DNA from: Streptomyces caelestis
GTDB lineage: Bacteria > Actinomycetota > Actinomycetes > Streptomycetales > Streptomycetaceae
Reading direction: 5' to 3'
NCBI RefSeq assembly: GCF_001279005.1
Contig: NZ_LGCN01000154.1
Span: 62,001 to 126,000 of the forward strand
Length of the DNA: 64,000 nucleotides
Every line of letters starts with the position of its first letter. Position 1 is the stretch's first letter. Below the pieces are notes generated by a model that saw nothing but the letters and a program-made list of their open reading frames with translations, had not been told where the DNA came from and did not search any database. A program made the translations under genes and the position numbers. This document shows, one piece after another, positions 1 through 9,206 of this stretch.

Positions 1-311
1 GGCTCGGTGCGGGTCACGCGGCGGTTGCCCTGCTCGCAGGTGACCAGACGCCCCTGCCGGTCGACGGTGTTGCCGTTGCTGTGACCGGCAGGGGCGCGGA
101 AGACGCCGACCGTGCCGGTGGCCTCGTCCCAGCGCAGGATGCGGTCGTTCGGGATGTCGCTCCAGAGCAGCTGGCGCCAGGCGGGCAGGTACAGCGGGCC
201 CTCGGCCCAGCGGCAGCCGTCGTACAGGACCTCGAGCCTGCTGTCGCCGTTCACACAGCGTCCGGTACGGAAGCGGTCGTCCAGGATCTCGTACGGGCCG
301 TCGGCGGGCAT
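1..311 (-). CDS. SMP-30/gluconolactonase/LRE-family hydrolase, 5' part only
   Basis: The gene starts at the ATG at 311 and runs off the left edge, so only about 103 N-terminal residues are visible. A Shine-Dalgarno-like GAGAGGA precedes the start. The peptide reads MPADGPYEILDDRF, then CRWAEGPLYLP, LLWSDIPNDRILRWDE and GHSNGNTVDRQGRLVTCEQ. These match the first blades of the SMP-30/gluconolactonase propeller, including the WAEGP segment that supplies a metal-ligand Glu and the SNGNTVDRQGRL blade. The family hydrolyses sugar lactones with a divalent metal. It could act on an aldonolactone from the sugars handled by the neighbouring locus, but that is inference; the ligase gene separates them. 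Confidence 0.8.
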   Translation of the reverse strand, partial: MPADGPYEILDDRFRTGRCVNGDSRLEVLYDGCRWAEGPLYLPAWRQLLWSDIPNDRILRWDEATGTVGVFRAPAGHSNGNTVDRQGRLVTCEQGNRRVTRTE

Positions 312-527
312 GGCGTCCTCTCGTGGAGAGTGATCGGAGGGCGATTCAACCATGCGCGCCCGTCACGCCCGGCCGGGCGCGACGACGGGCGGCGACCGGG
401 CCGGACACCGGCCCGGTTCGCGGAGCGCCTCGTGGTCCGGGCGGGCGTGCGCGCCGAGCGGCGTGGCGCCGGGGGCCGGGGAGGACCACGAGGGGCGCCA
501 CCGCGCGGGCCGCGACCGGGGCGAGGC

Positions 528-2600
528 TCAGTCGAGGAGGCCGGCGACCATGGTGGCGAACTCCTCCGGGGTGGCGAGGCGGACGTCGAGCTGTTCGGCC
601 TTCGCACGCTTGGAACCGGCTCCCTCGCCCGCGACCACGAGGGCGGTCTTCCTGGAGACGCTGGAAGAGGAGCGTCCGCCGGCCCGTTCGACGAGTTCGT
701 TCATCTCGTTGCGGGAGAGCTTCTCCAGCTTCCCGGTCATCGCGCCGGTCACCACCACCGTCATCCCGGCCAGCGGGCCGTCCTCCGCCGGCGCGTCGCC
801 CCCGGCCCCGGGGGGCGGCGGCGGAGTGGCGCCGGGTTCCGTCATGTTGACGCCGGCGGCGGCCAGCTTGTCGATGAGCGGCGCGAGTTCGGCCAGCTCC
901 GCGACGATCGAGGGAGCCTTCTCCGCTCCGATGCCCTCGACCCGCTGCATGGCCTCGGCGTCCGCCGCGCGGACGTGGTCCATGGTGGCGAAGTGGCGGG
1001 CGATGCGCCGTGACATGGACCTTCCCGTGCCCCGCACGCCCAGCGCGCACAGCACCCGCGACAACGGCTGCTCCTTGGCCCTGGCGAGCGCGGCGAGCAG
1101 GTTGTCGGTGCTGGTCTCGCCCATCCGCTCCAGGGCGAGCAACTGCTCGCGCCGCAGGGTGAACAGATCGGCGAGATCGGCGATCAGGCCGGCGTCGACG
1201 AGCTGCACCACGCGGGTGGCGCCCAGACCCTCGATGTCGAGCTGGTCGCGGCCCGCGGCGTAGGCGAGGGACGCGACGAGGTGGCAGTTGCGGCCCTGGG
1301 CGCACCGCCAGCGTTCCTCACCGGTGTCGATGTCCGAACCGCAGCGCGGACACTGTGCCGGGAACTCGATCGGCCGTTCCTCACCCGTCCGCAGATGGGC
1401 CACCGGCGCCTCGATGCGGGGGATGACGTCGCCCGCGCGGTGGACCATGACGTGGTCGCCCAGGCGCAGGTCGCGGCGGGTGATGTCGGCCGGGTTGTGC
1501 AGGGTGGCGTAGGTGATGGTGGAGCCGTCGATGACGACCGGTTCGAGGACGCCGCGCGGCGCGATGATGCCGGTGCGGCCGACGTTCCACTCCACCTCCA
1601 GCAGACGGGTGATCTTCTCCACGGCCGGCAGCTTGTAGGCGATCGCCCAGCGCGGCGCGCGGGAGCCGGACCCCGCGGCCCGCCGGTCCTCGGCGAGGTC
1701 GGCCTTGACGACGATCCCGTCGATGCCGAACGGCAGCTCGGCGCGGACCGCGGCGATCTCCCCGACCCGGTCCAGGACCTCCTCGACGGTCTCGGCGACG
1801 GTGTCCGGGACGGCGGTCCGGGCGCTGGTGTGCACCCCGAGGCCCGCGGCGAACGCCATCAGGTCGCTGTGCGCGAAGTCGTTCAGCTTCTCGGCCAGTG
1901 CGGAGTCGGTGTCGGGCAGCGGCAGCAGTCCGTAGCCGAAGAACGTCATCGGCACCGTGTAGAGCCGCTCCCTGGCCCGCAGGGTGCCCGCCGCCGCGTT
2001 GCGCGGATTGGCGAACGGCTGCCCGCCGTGACCGGTGCGCACCTCGTTGGCGTACTCGAACTGGGCCGCCGTCATGAGGACTTCGCCGCGCACCTCCACG
2101 GTGACCGGCTCGTCCAGCTTCTCGGGCAGCCCTTCGACGGTGCCGATCGCGTGCGAGACGTCCTCCCCGGCCGTCCCGTCCCCGCGGGTGATCAGCCGGG
2201 TGAGGCGGCCGTCGCTGTACCGGGCGGCGATCGCGAGCCCGTCCAGCTTCGGACCCACGCTGAAGCGCGTCGCGTCACGGCCGGTACGGCGTGCGAGGGA
2301 CGCGGTCCAGGCGGTGAACTCCTCCGCGGAGAACACGTTGTCCAGACTGAGCATCGGCACCGTGTGCGGTACGTCGCCCTCCACCGCGCCACCGGCGACC
2401 TTCCCGGTGGGGGAGTCGGGCAGTATCCCGTCGGGATGCTCCGCCTCCCAGTCGGCGATCCCGCGCACCAGCCGGTCGTACGCGTCGTCGTCCAGCGGCG
2501 AGGTACCGCCCTCGTAATAGGCGGCGGCCGCACGCACGGCGTCCTCGACCGCCTGCGCGTAGGCGGCGGCGTCCACGATCACTGCTGCAGGTGTTGTCAT
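528..2600 (-). CDS. ligA: NAD-dependent DNA ligase, LigA family
   Basis: About 690 aa. Seals nicks with NAD+ as cofactor. The order is complete: domain Ia (about 10-60), adenylation domain with the lysine motif KLDG (K118), OB fold, a four-Cys zinc finger (CPRC...C...C), helix-hairpin-helix repeats and a C-terminal BRCT domain ([28 protein letters not shown]). The start at 2600 is preferred because AGGA lies at good spacing; an upstream ATG at 2609 has its purine tract too close. Domain Ia is divergent: the usual YH pair of the NMN-binding motif reads YY (residues 28-29). The wording differs from the usual Streptomyces housekeeping LigA, so this may be a second, accessory ligase. That inference needs a genome-wide check. 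Confidence 0.9.
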   Translation of the reverse strand: MTTPAAVIVDAAAYAQAVEDAVRAAAAYYEGGTSPLDDDAYDRLVRGIADWEAEHPDGILPDSPTGKVAGGAVEGDVPHTVPMLSLDNVFSAEEFTAWTASLARRTGRDATRFSVGPKLDGLAIAARYSDGRLTRLITRGDGTAGEDVSHAIGTVEGLPEKLDEPVTVEVRGEVLMTAAQFEYANEVRTGHGGQPFANPRNAAAGTLRARERLYTVPMTFFGYGLLPLPDTDSALAEKLNDFAHSDLMAFAAGLGVHTSARTAVPDTVAETVEEVLDRVGEIAAVRAELPFGIDGIVVKADLAEDRRAAGSGSRAPRWAIAYKLPAVEKITRLLEVEWNVGRTGIIAPRGVLEPVVIDGSTITYATLHNPADITRRDLRLGDHVMVHRAGDVIPRIEAPVAHLRTGEERPIEFPAQCPRCGSDIDTGEERWRCAQGRNCHLVASLAYAAGRDQLDIEGLGATRVVQLVDAGLIADLADLFTLRREQLLALERMGETSTDNLLAALARAKEQPLSRVLCALGVRGTGRSMSRRIARHFATMDHVRAADAEAMQRVEGIGAEKAPSIVAELAELAPLIDKLAAAGVNMTEPGATPPPPPGAGGDAPAEDGPLAGMTVVVTGAMTGKLEKLSRNEMNELVERAGGRSSSSVSRKTALVVAGEGAGSKRAKAEQLDVRLATPEEFATMVAGLLD

Positions 2601-2719
2601 GCGTCGCATCCTGCCGCCCACCACTGACAACGGGGTTCGCCGATGGTCAGGGTCGGCACGCGTGTGCCTGAGATCATGAGGCACACGGGTAATCGTTTCA
2701 GTCGATTGCGAGGACGGCT

Positions 2720-2848
2720 ATGGCAGCCCGCGCAGGACTCACCGCCGAACGCCTGACCCGGGCGAGGGCCGAACTCGCCGACGAGGTCGGCTTCGACCGG
2801 GTGACCGTCTCGGACGACGCCCTCCTGCGCAACTGGCCCGCCCCCTGA
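2720..2848 (+). pseudogene. TetR/AcrR regulator relic with internal deletion
   Basis: A 42-codon reading frame starts at ATG 2720 behind AGGA. It reads AGLTAERLTRARAELADEVGFDRVTVS, the first helix of a TetR-type DNA-binding domain, then jumps to DDALLRNWPAP and a stop. The tail fits the extreme C-terminus of the same family, so roughly 150 residues (rest of the HTH and the ligand domain) seem deleted in frame. It cannot be a working regulator, although the start and Shine-Dalgarno sequence survive. Family assignment rests on recalled consensus. Confidence 0.65.
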
Positions 2849-2898
2849 CCGCGGACCCCGCACCCCGACCACGCCCCGGGCCCGCCGGCCACCCCGGC

Positions 2899-3132
2899 AC
2901 ACGGACGGAAACCACGCCCTCCACCCCGCACATCTGGACCACCACGCCCGTCACCGCCGACCTCGTACGCGGCGCCCTCGACCTGGAACCCACGGCGAAC
3001 GGGGTCCTGCCCCACCGCCTGCCCGCCCGGGCCCGCGCCCGGAACACCGACGGGCAGTCCGCCATGGCGGAGTCCCGTCACCTCCGCACCGAGGGGTCTG
3101 CATCGATGGAGCAGGGCCTCGCGGGACGGTGA
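2899..3132 (+). pseudogene. SGNH/GDSL hydrolase N-terminal relic
   Basis: No start codon is apparent, but the frame from about 2905 to the TGA at 3130-3132 reads TPVTADLVRGALDLEPTANGVLPHRLPARARA and DGQSAMAES. This matches the N-terminal domain of Streptomyces GDSL-type hydrolases as I recall it. The SGNH catalytic blocks are absent: the frame stops about 25 residues later. With the TetR relic just upstream it looks like a regulator and hydrolase that both lost most of their sequence. Confidence 0.5.
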
Positions 3133-3287
3133 GCGGCGGCGGGCGCGTCAAGAGGGCCGTCGCCCCGGGTCGCCGCCGCGCGCACCGTCATCACGTCGCG
3201 GTGTTCCACGAACTGACGGTGCGTCAGCTGTGCGCGAAGCCTGGACAGTCGTCGGGCGGCGTGTTGTCATTCCGCTGCACGCCGGAT

Positions 3288-3301
3288 TTCCAACGTTGGA
3301 A
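3288..3301. promoter_or_regulatory. LacI-type operator upstream of the PA14-GH2 gene
   Basis: TTCCAACGTTGGAA is a perfect 14-bp palindrome with a central CG, the layout of LacI-family operators. It lies 73 nt before the start of the secreted glycosidase at 3375. Close relatives occur at 14025-14038 (TTACATCGTTGGAA, 12 of 14 identical) and 15651-15664 (TTACAACGTTATAC), which tie this gene to the LacI regulator at 14528-15559. Confidence 0.6.
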
Positions 3302-3374
3302 TGAAAGGTCGGCCGAGCCGACGGCCATCTCTGTTTCGTCCTGGCCCCATGCCCTCTGCGCGAGGAAAGGTTCG

Positions 3375-6300
3375 ATGACAAGACAACTCATCCGTCCGGG
3401 ATCCAGATCGTGGGCCCTGCTGACCGTGACCGCCCTGGCCCTGTCCACGGGCGCCCTGACGCCCGTCGCGTCGGCCGCCGTGCCGACGGCCGCGGTGTCC
3501 GCCGGCTCGACCGCCGCCGCCGCCGACGTCGTGGTGCACGGCCTGAAGGGCGAGTACTTCAGCATGTCGGCGCCGGGCGCCCGGGACTTCGCCGAACTCG
3601 GCGGCACCCTGCTGGAACCGCAGATCAACTTCTCCGGACTGACCAGCACCTTCGAGGAGCTGACCGGACGCACGGAGCACACGACCGCCCGCTGGACCGG
3701 GCAGATCGAGGCGCCGGAGACCGGCGAATACACCTTCCACGCCATCGGCGACAACGGTTTCCGGCTCTTCATCGACGACGAGCCGGTCATCGACCACTGG
3801 GTGGGCGACTGGGACAAGGAGCAGAGCAGCGCACCTGTCAGGCTGACCGCCGGCGAGAAGCACGACTTCCGCATGGAGATGTTCCAGGACGTCGGCGGCG
3901 CCAACATGTTCCTGCGCTGGTCGACGCCGACGATGGCCAAGCAGCTGGTGCCGACGACGGCGTTCACCCCGCCCGCCGGGTTCGAGGTCTTCCCGGTGGA
4001 ACCGACCGTCACCGAGGACGGCCGGCGGCTGCGCGCCCGCTTCGAGGACCGGGTGGGCGACCTCGCCGAGGTGGCGGACCACCTCACGATCGAAGCCGAC
4101 ACGACCGCCATGCCGGTCACGTCGGTGACGGCCGCCCCCGGCGACCGCAACTCCCTCCTGATCACGCTCTCCGAGCCGGTCCAGAAGAACCAGCAGGTCC
4201 GGTTCACCTACGACGGCGAGGGCGGCCTCACGGCCGGCGGCAAGGCCGTGCCCCGGATCGTCCGCTACGCCACGAACACGTCCACCCACCGCATCACCAC
4301 CCCGTGGGGCGACAAGGTCGACACGAGGAACCCGCTGCCGGAGTACCCCCGCCCGCAGCAGGTCCGCTCGAAGTGGAAGAACCTCAACGGGCCCTGGCAG
4401 TTCAGCGGCGCGAAGGCCGGTGAGCAGCCGGTCTTCGGCAAGGACCTGGACGAGAAGATCATCGTGCCGTTCCCGGTCGAGTCGCAGCTCTCCGGGCTCG
4501 AGCGGCACGAGGACCACATGTTCTACCGCAAGCTCGTGGACGTGCCGAAGAGCTGGAAGGTCGGCAAGAGCGGCAACGCCAACCGGCTGAAGCTGAACTT
4601 CGGCGCCGTGGACTACCGGGCCACCGTCTGGGTCAACGGCGAGAAGGTCGCCGAACACACCGGCGGCTACAACGCCTTCACCGCCGACGTCACCGACGCC
4701 CTCAAGAGCCGGGGCAAGCAGGAGATCGTGGTCGCGGTCACCGACACCGGCGGCGCCGACCAGCCGATGGGCAAGCAGTCCACCAACCCCGGCGGCATCT
4801 TCTACACCCAGTCGTCCGGCATCTGGCAGACCGTCTGGATGGAACCCGTCGCCGACACCTCCATTGACAACGTCGTCACGACGCCCGACATCGACACCGG
4901 CACCCTGGCGGTGACCGTCGAGTCCGAGGGCGCCTCCCGGCACGCCCGCGTCGAGGCCGTGGCCCGCGACGCCCGCGGCAAGGTCGTCGGCAGGGTCAGC
5001 GGACCGGCCAACAGCGAGCTGGACCTGCGCGTGGCCGGGCAGCACCTGTGGAGCCCGGACGACCCCTACCTCTACGACCTCGACATCAAGCTGAAGGACG
5101 GCAGGTCCACCGACAAGGTCGGCAGCTACTTCGGCATGCGCGAGATGGGCGTCGAGGAGGTCGGCGGCCACCGGAAGCTGGTCCTCAACGGCAAGCCGGT
5201 CTTCTCCCTCGCCACCCTCGACCAGGGCTTCTGGCCCGACGGCCTCTACACCGCGCCCAGCGACGACGCCCTCGCCTTCGACCTGAAGGCGCACAAGAAG
5301 CTCGGCTTCAACGCCGTCCGCAAGCACATCAAGGTGGAGTCGCCCCGCTGGTTCCACCACGCGGACAGGCTCGGTCTGCTGGTCTGGCAGGACTTCGTCT
5401 CCGGGAACCTCACCAACGAGACCGGACGGAAGGCCTTCGTCGACCAGGGCCGCGAGATGATGCGCCAGCACCACAACGCGCCCTCCGTCATCGGCTGGAT
5501 CGTCTTCAACGAGGGCTGGGGCGAGTGGAACCGCGAGGAGAGCGGCCGTATCGCCGAGTCGGTGAAGGCCGCCGACCCGTCCCGGATCGTCAACGCCCAC
5601 AGCGGTGTCAACTGCTGCAACTCCAAGGGCGACTCGGGCAAGGGCGACATCATCGACCACCACGACTACAACAACGACGACCCGCCCTTCCCGGACCACC
5701 GGGCGGCCATGGACGGTGAGCACGGCGGCTTCACGCTGCGCACCCCGGGCCACATGTGGCCGGGCACGCCGACCGTGATCTACAGCGGTGTCACCGACAA
5801 GGAGGCGCTGACCCGCAAGTACGTCGAGAACACCGAGAAGTTCTACCTCGACCAGGCCGGCGCCGAACTCTCCGGCTCGGTGTACACGCAGATCACCGAC
5901 CTGGAGAACGAACTCAACGGCCTCTACACCTATGACCGCCGGGAGATCAAGGTCGATCCGGTCCGGGTCCGTGAGATCAACCGCGAGGTCATCGCGGCCG
6001 GCGCCGCGGCGGGCGACCGCGAACCGCTGAGGGGCGGCGGGTCCTGGTCCCTCGACGAGGGAGCCGGCACCACCGCGAAGGACGACGGCCCGAACGACAA
6101 GCCGCTCACGCTGAGCGGGGGCGCCACCTGGACCACCGGAGTCAGCGGCAGCGCGCTGAAGTTCGACGGCCGGGGGCAGTACGCGCAGACCGACGGCCCC
6201 GTGGTCGACACCACCGGCAGCTACACGGTCTCCGCCTGGGTCACCCTCGACTCCCTGCCCGGCAACTACGCCACCGCCGTCAGCCAGGACGGACGGCGCC

Positions 6301-6650
6301 AGGCCAGCCCCTTCTACCTGCAGTACGGTCAGGGCGCGTTCGCCTTCAGCACGCCCGACGGGCAGCGCGCACGGCTGGCGACCACGCCGGAGACCGACCG
6401 CTGGTACCACCTCGTCGGTGTGCGTGACGACGCGACCGGCCGGATCAGGCTCTACGTCGACGGCAAGCCGGTGGCGACCGCCACCGCCGGCCCCGCCTAC
6501 GTCGCCACCGGCCCCCTCGCCGTGGGCCGCGCCCAGTGGAACGGCGAGAACACCGACTTCTGGGACGGCGCGGTGGACCAGGTCCACGCCTACGACAAGG
6601 CGCTCACCGCCGAGGAGGTGAGCGCGCTCTACGACGGGGAGAAGCGGTGA
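3375..6650 (+). CDS. Secreted GH2 glycosidase with PA14 and LamG domains (possible galactofuranosidase)
   Basis: 1091 aa from ATG 3375, preceded by GAGGAAAGG; the longer upstream frame is not used. A Sec signal peptide ends near residue 35 (VASAA). Then follow a PA14 domain (about 55-195, LKGEYFS to FLRWSTP), a linker domain, the GH2 sugar-binding, Ig-like and TIM-barrel domains (about 300-860), and a C-terminal LamG/concanavalin-like domain (about 885-1090). The likely acid/base is E713 in FNEGWGEW and the likely nucleophile E782 in DGEHGG. GH2 includes beta-galactosidases, glucuronidases, arabinofuranosidases and, from memory, a Streptomyces galactofuranosidase with a LamG-type domain. The furanose-type importer and LacI operator nearby make a furanoside substrate plausible but unproven. 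Confidence 0.85.
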   Translation: MTRQLIRPGSRSWALLTVTALALSTGALTPVASAAVPTAAVSAGSTAAAADVVVHGLKGEYFSMSAPGARDFAELGGTLLEPQINFSGLTSTFEELTGRTEHTTARWTGQIEAPETGEYTFHAIGDNGFRLFIDDEPVIDHWVGDWDKEQSSAPVRLTAGEKHDFRMEMFQDVGGANMFLRWSTPTMAKQLVPTTAFTPPAGFEVFPVEPTVTEDGRRLRARFEDRVGDLAEVADHLTIEADTTAMPVTSVTAAPGDRNSLLITLSEPVQKNQQVRFTYDGEGGLTAGGKAVPRIVRYATNTSTHRITTPWGDKVDTRNPLPEYPRPQQVRSKWKNLNGPWQFSGAKAGEQPVFGKDLDEKIIVPFPVESQLSGLERHEDHMFYRKLVDVPKSWKVGKSGNANRLKLNFGAVDYRATVWVNGEKVAEHTGGYNAFTADVTDALKSRGKQEIVVAVTDTGGADQPMGKQSTNPGGIFYTQSSGIWQTVWMEPVADTSIDNVVTTPDIDTGTLAVTVESEGASRHARVEAVARDARGKVVGRVSGPANSELDLRVAGQHLWSPDDPYLYDLDIKLKDGRSTDKVGSYFGMREMGVEEVGGHRKLVLNGKPVFSLATLDQGFWPDGLYTAPSDDALAFDLKAHKKLGFNAVRKHIKVESPRWFHHADRLGLLVWQDFVSGNLTNETGRKAFVDQGREMMRQHHNAPSVIGWIVFNEGWGEWNREESGRIAESVKAADPSRIVNAHSGVNCCNSKGDSGKGDIIDHHDYNNDDPPFPDHRAAMDGEHGGFTLRTPGHMWPGTPTVIYSGVTDKEALTRKYVENTEKFYLDQAGAELSGSVYTQITDLENELNGLYTYDRREIKVDPVRVREINREVIAAGAAAGDREPLRGGGSWSLDEGAGTTAKDDGPNDKPLTLSGGATWTTGVSGSALKFDGRGQYAQTDGPVVDTTGSYTVSAWVTLDSLPGNYATAVSQDGRRQASPFYLQYGQGAFAFSTPDGQRARLATTPETDRWYHLVGVRDDATGRIRLYVDGKPVATATAGPAYVATGPLAVGRAQWNGENTDFWDGAVDQVHAYDKALTAEEVSALYDGEKR

Positions 6651-6664
6651 CCCCCTCTCGACGG

Positions 6665-6704
6665 CGGGGTGGTGCGGGCGCCCATGGGCGCCCGCACCAC
6701 CCCG
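6665..6704. terminator. Bidirectional terminator between convergent GH2 genes
   Basis: A 40-nt perfect inverted repeat: arms at 6665-6683 and 6686-6704, with only AT at the centre. It lies 15 nt after one GH2 stop and 12 nt after the other. There is no T-run on either strand, which is usual for high-GC actinobacteria. Confidence 0.75.
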
Positions 6705-6716
6705 TTCCTCATGGCG

Positions 6717-9074
6717 TCAGGGGGCCCAGGGGGCCTCCACCGCCCAGGTGGTGTCCTCGGCGAAGAGGGCGGGGCTGTCCCAGGCGTGGGCCCCGCCCGG
6801 GGTGGCCAGCCACAACTCGGCGTCGTAGTGGCGCAGATACTGCCCGGGGAAGTTGTAGGCGGACAGCCTCACCCCGCCGTTCGCGCCCCGGACCGGGCAG
6901 AAGGTGGCGTCGGCGCGGAACAGGTCGCCGCTGCCGCCCTCCTTGTACACGCGGTAGGCGCGGTGGCGCAGGTACTCGCCCGGGTAGTTCCGCGACTCGA
7001 ACGAGTAGCAGGTGCCGTCGGCCAGACCGGGCACGATCCGCCACGTCGCGTCGTTCCTCAGCAGCGCGTCACTGCCGCCGGTCACGACCGCGGTGAACAC
7101 GGCGCCGTCCTGGTGCCGCACCGAGCGGTCGGTGTGGCCCGGGGTCGTCACACGGAGGGACTTGTACTGACCGGTGGGCAGCGTCACCGGGGCGGCCGGT
7201 GAGCGGGACGCGTCGATCAGCGCCCGGTTGGCGGCCCTGACCCTGGCCTCGTCGACCTTGACCACCTGACGGTCGTAGGTGAGCAGGCCGTTGGCCTCGT
7301 TCTCGACGTCGGTGATCTCGGTGTAGACGGAGGCGGACAGCCCCCGGGGCACGCGCACCTCACGGATGCCGTCCAGCAGGCCGACGAACCGGTCGTTCAG
7401 GTGCGCGAGGCCGGGCTGGTCCTCGTAGCTGAAGCCGCCGCCGGGATACCACTCGTGGCCGGCCACCCTGAAGCCCAGTCCGCCGAACTCTCCGAGGACC
7501 GCGGCGCGGGTGGCGCTGGGCACCGTGGTGCCGGGACCCACGTAGACATGGTGGTCGACCACGTCGCCGTTGCCGCCGTCGACGGCCCCGCAGCAGTTGA
7601 CCCCGCTCATGTTGTCCACCAGGCGCGACGGGTCGTACGCCTTGACCTCGTCGGCGATGCGCGCCTGGTCGTACTGGCCCCAGCCCTCGTTCTGGTTGAC
7701 CCACATGACCAGCGCGGGGGAGCTGCGGTGCTGGTCGATGACGCGGTCGTACTCGGCCTCCCACTGCGCGCGCGCCGCGGCGTCCGGGGTGCGCTCCATG
7801 GACGGCATGTCCTGCCAGACGAGGAGCCCGAGCCGGTCGGCCCAGTAGAACCAGCGCTGCGGCTCCACCTTGATGTGCTTGCGCACCATGTTGAAGCCCA
7901 GGTCCTTGTGCTTCTGCAGGTCGAACCGCAGGGCCGCGTCGGTCGGCGCGGTGTAGATGCCGTCCGGCCAGTAGCCCTGGTCGAGTGTGCCGGTCTGGAA
8001 CACGAACTGGCCGTTGAGCACGGGCCGCAGGACACCGTCCACCCGGGCGAGACCGACGGTGCGCATGCCGGTGTAGCTGCCGACCGTGTCGACCGTCGTC
8101 GAGCCGGACAGCAGGTCGGCGCGCACGTCGTAGAGGAAGGGATCGTCGGGTGTCCACCGGTGGGCGTTCGGCACCGGGACGGTGAACTCCGTGCCGACGG
8201 GACCGGTGGCCGTGCCGACTATGGTGCCGCCGGAGGAGACGGTCACGCGGGCCTGGTGTCCGCTCGTCCCGGCTCCCCGCACGGTCACCTTGAGCCGGCT
8301 GTTGGTGAGGTCGGGCACCATGTCGAGCCGGGTGATGTGCGCCGCCGACGTGGGCTCCAGCCACACCGTCTGCCAGATGCCGGAGGCGGCCGTGTAGAAG
8401 ATGCCACCACCCGGGTGCGGGGTGACGTCGTTCAGCCGCTGCTTGCCGACCGCCTGGGTGCCGTTCTGGGTGGGGTCCCACACGGAGACGACGAGCGTGT
8501 TGGCGCCGCCGCGGTTCAGCAGGCCGGTGACGTCGTAGGAGAAGGAGTCGAAGCCGCCGTCGTGGGTGGCGCCGGCCTGCCGGTCGTTGACCCACACGGT
8601 GGTGCGCCAGTCACTGGCGCCGAAGTGCAGCTGGACGCGCCGGCCGTCCCAGCCGGCCGGGACGGTGAACGTGCGTTTGTACCAGAGCTTGTCGTTCTGG
8701 GTGATACGGCGCTGGATGCCGGACAGCGCCGACTCGGCGACGAACGGCACCCGGATCTGCTCCGGGAACGCGGCGGGCCGGCCGGCGTTCGCCGCGGTGA
8801 CAGCGAAGTCCCAGACGCCGTTGAGGTTCGCCCACTCGGGGCGGGTGAGCTGCGGGCGCGGATACTCCGGCAGCGGGGTGTCGACGGGGACCTGGTTCGT
8901 CCAGGGCGTGGTCATCGGCGCGGGCTTCGGCGTCCACGCCGCGGGTGCCGCGGTCGCTGCCCCGGGGACGGTGAGGGCGGTGCCGGCCAGCAGGGCCAGC
9001 ACCGCCAGAACGGTTGCCGTCCACCGCGGTCTCGGGCGGGCGGCGAGTGGGACGGGTGCGGGTGTCCTACGCAT
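6717..9074 (-). CDS. Secreted GH2 glycosidase with C-terminal CBM42/AbfB-like domain
   Basis: 785 aa from ATG 9074, which has GAGGAG five bases upstream. The signal peptide ends in GAATAAPA. The GH2 core begins with PWTNQVPVDTPLPEYPRPQ, nearly the same block as in the convergent glycosidase. The likely acid/base is E463 (NQNEGWGQ) and the nucleophile E529 (LGEFGG). Residues about 640-785 form a three-part AbfB/CBM42-like beta-trefoil (YKSLRV, YLRHRAYRVY, YLRHYDAELWL), a fold known to bind arabinofuranosyl side chains. The gene follows the last permease on the same strand, so it is probably the distal part of the importer operon. The furanose-binding module supports arabinofuranoside or galactofuranoside cleavage; the exact sugar is inference. 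Confidence 0.85.
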   Translation of the reverse strand: MRRTPAPVPLAARPRPRWTATVLAVLALLAGTALTVPGAATAAPAAWTPKPAPMTTPWTNQVPVDTPLPEYPRPQLTRPEWANLNGVWDFAVTAANAGRPAAFPEQIRVPFVAESALSGIQRRITQNDKLWYKRTFTVPAGWDGRRVQLHFGASDWRTTVWVNDRQAGATHDGGFDSFSYDVTGLLNRGGANTLVVSVWDPTQNGTQAVGKQRLNDVTPHPGGGIFYTAASGIWQTVWLEPTSAAHITRLDMVPDLTNSRLKVTVRGAGTSGHQARVTVSSGGTIVGTATGPVGTEFTVPVPNAHRWTPDDPFLYDVRADLLSGSTTVDTVGSYTGMRTVGLARVDGVLRPVLNGQFVFQTGTLDQGYWPDGIYTAPTDAALRFDLQKHKDLGFNMVRKHIKVEPQRWFYWADRLGLLVWQDMPSMERTPDAAARAQWEAEYDRVIDQHRSSPALVMWVNQNEGWGQYDQARIADEVKAYDPSRLVDNMSGVNCCGAVDGGNGDVVDHHVYVGPGTTVPSATRAAVLGEFGGLGFRVAGHEWYPGGGFSYEDQPGLAHLNDRFVGLLDGIREVRVPRGLSASVYTEITDVENEANGLLTYDRQVVKVDEARVRAANRALIDASRSPAAPVTLPTGQYKSLRVTTPGHTDRSVRHQDGAVFTAVVTGGSDALLRNDATWRIVPGLADGTCYSFESRNYPGEYLRHRAYRVYKEGGSGDLFRADATFCPVRGANGGVRLSAYNFPGQYLRHYDAELWLATPGGAHAWDSPALFAEDTTWAVEAPWAP

Positions 9075-9120
9075 CGTCACTCCTCGGGAAGTGGGGGTGG
9101 GAGACGTACGCGTGCGAGAA

Positions 9121-9201
9121 GCGGCCGGCCGCGCGAGGAGCGTGACCGGCCGCCGTACCGGACGCGGCGGCGCGAGCCTGAGGCAACCCGCCACCGCGTC
9201 C
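9121..9201. promoter_or_regulatory. Two intercistronic hairpins between permease and GH2 genes
   Basis: Two inverted repeats fill the gap before the distal GH2 gene: GCGGCCGG (9121-9128) with CCGGCCGC (9146-9153), and GGACGCGG (9160-9167) with CCGCGTCC (9194-9201). No separate LacI-type operator is seen here. They could reduce read-through into the glycosidase gene or protect mRNA ends. Confidence 0.45.
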
Positions 9202-9206
9202 GGGGT

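Noticed and set aside
3267..6587. 1106-codon minus-strand frame opposite the PA14-GH2 gene
   Set aside because: Its residues are Val/Gly/Asp/Arg-biased with no motifs; it is the GC-driven mirror of the real gene, which has signal peptide and catalytic residues.
3375..6650. Plain beta-galactosidase (LacZ) annotation
   Set aside because: GH2 covers many activities; PA14/LamG domains, the furanose-type importer and the CBM42-like partner make a LacZ label unsupported.
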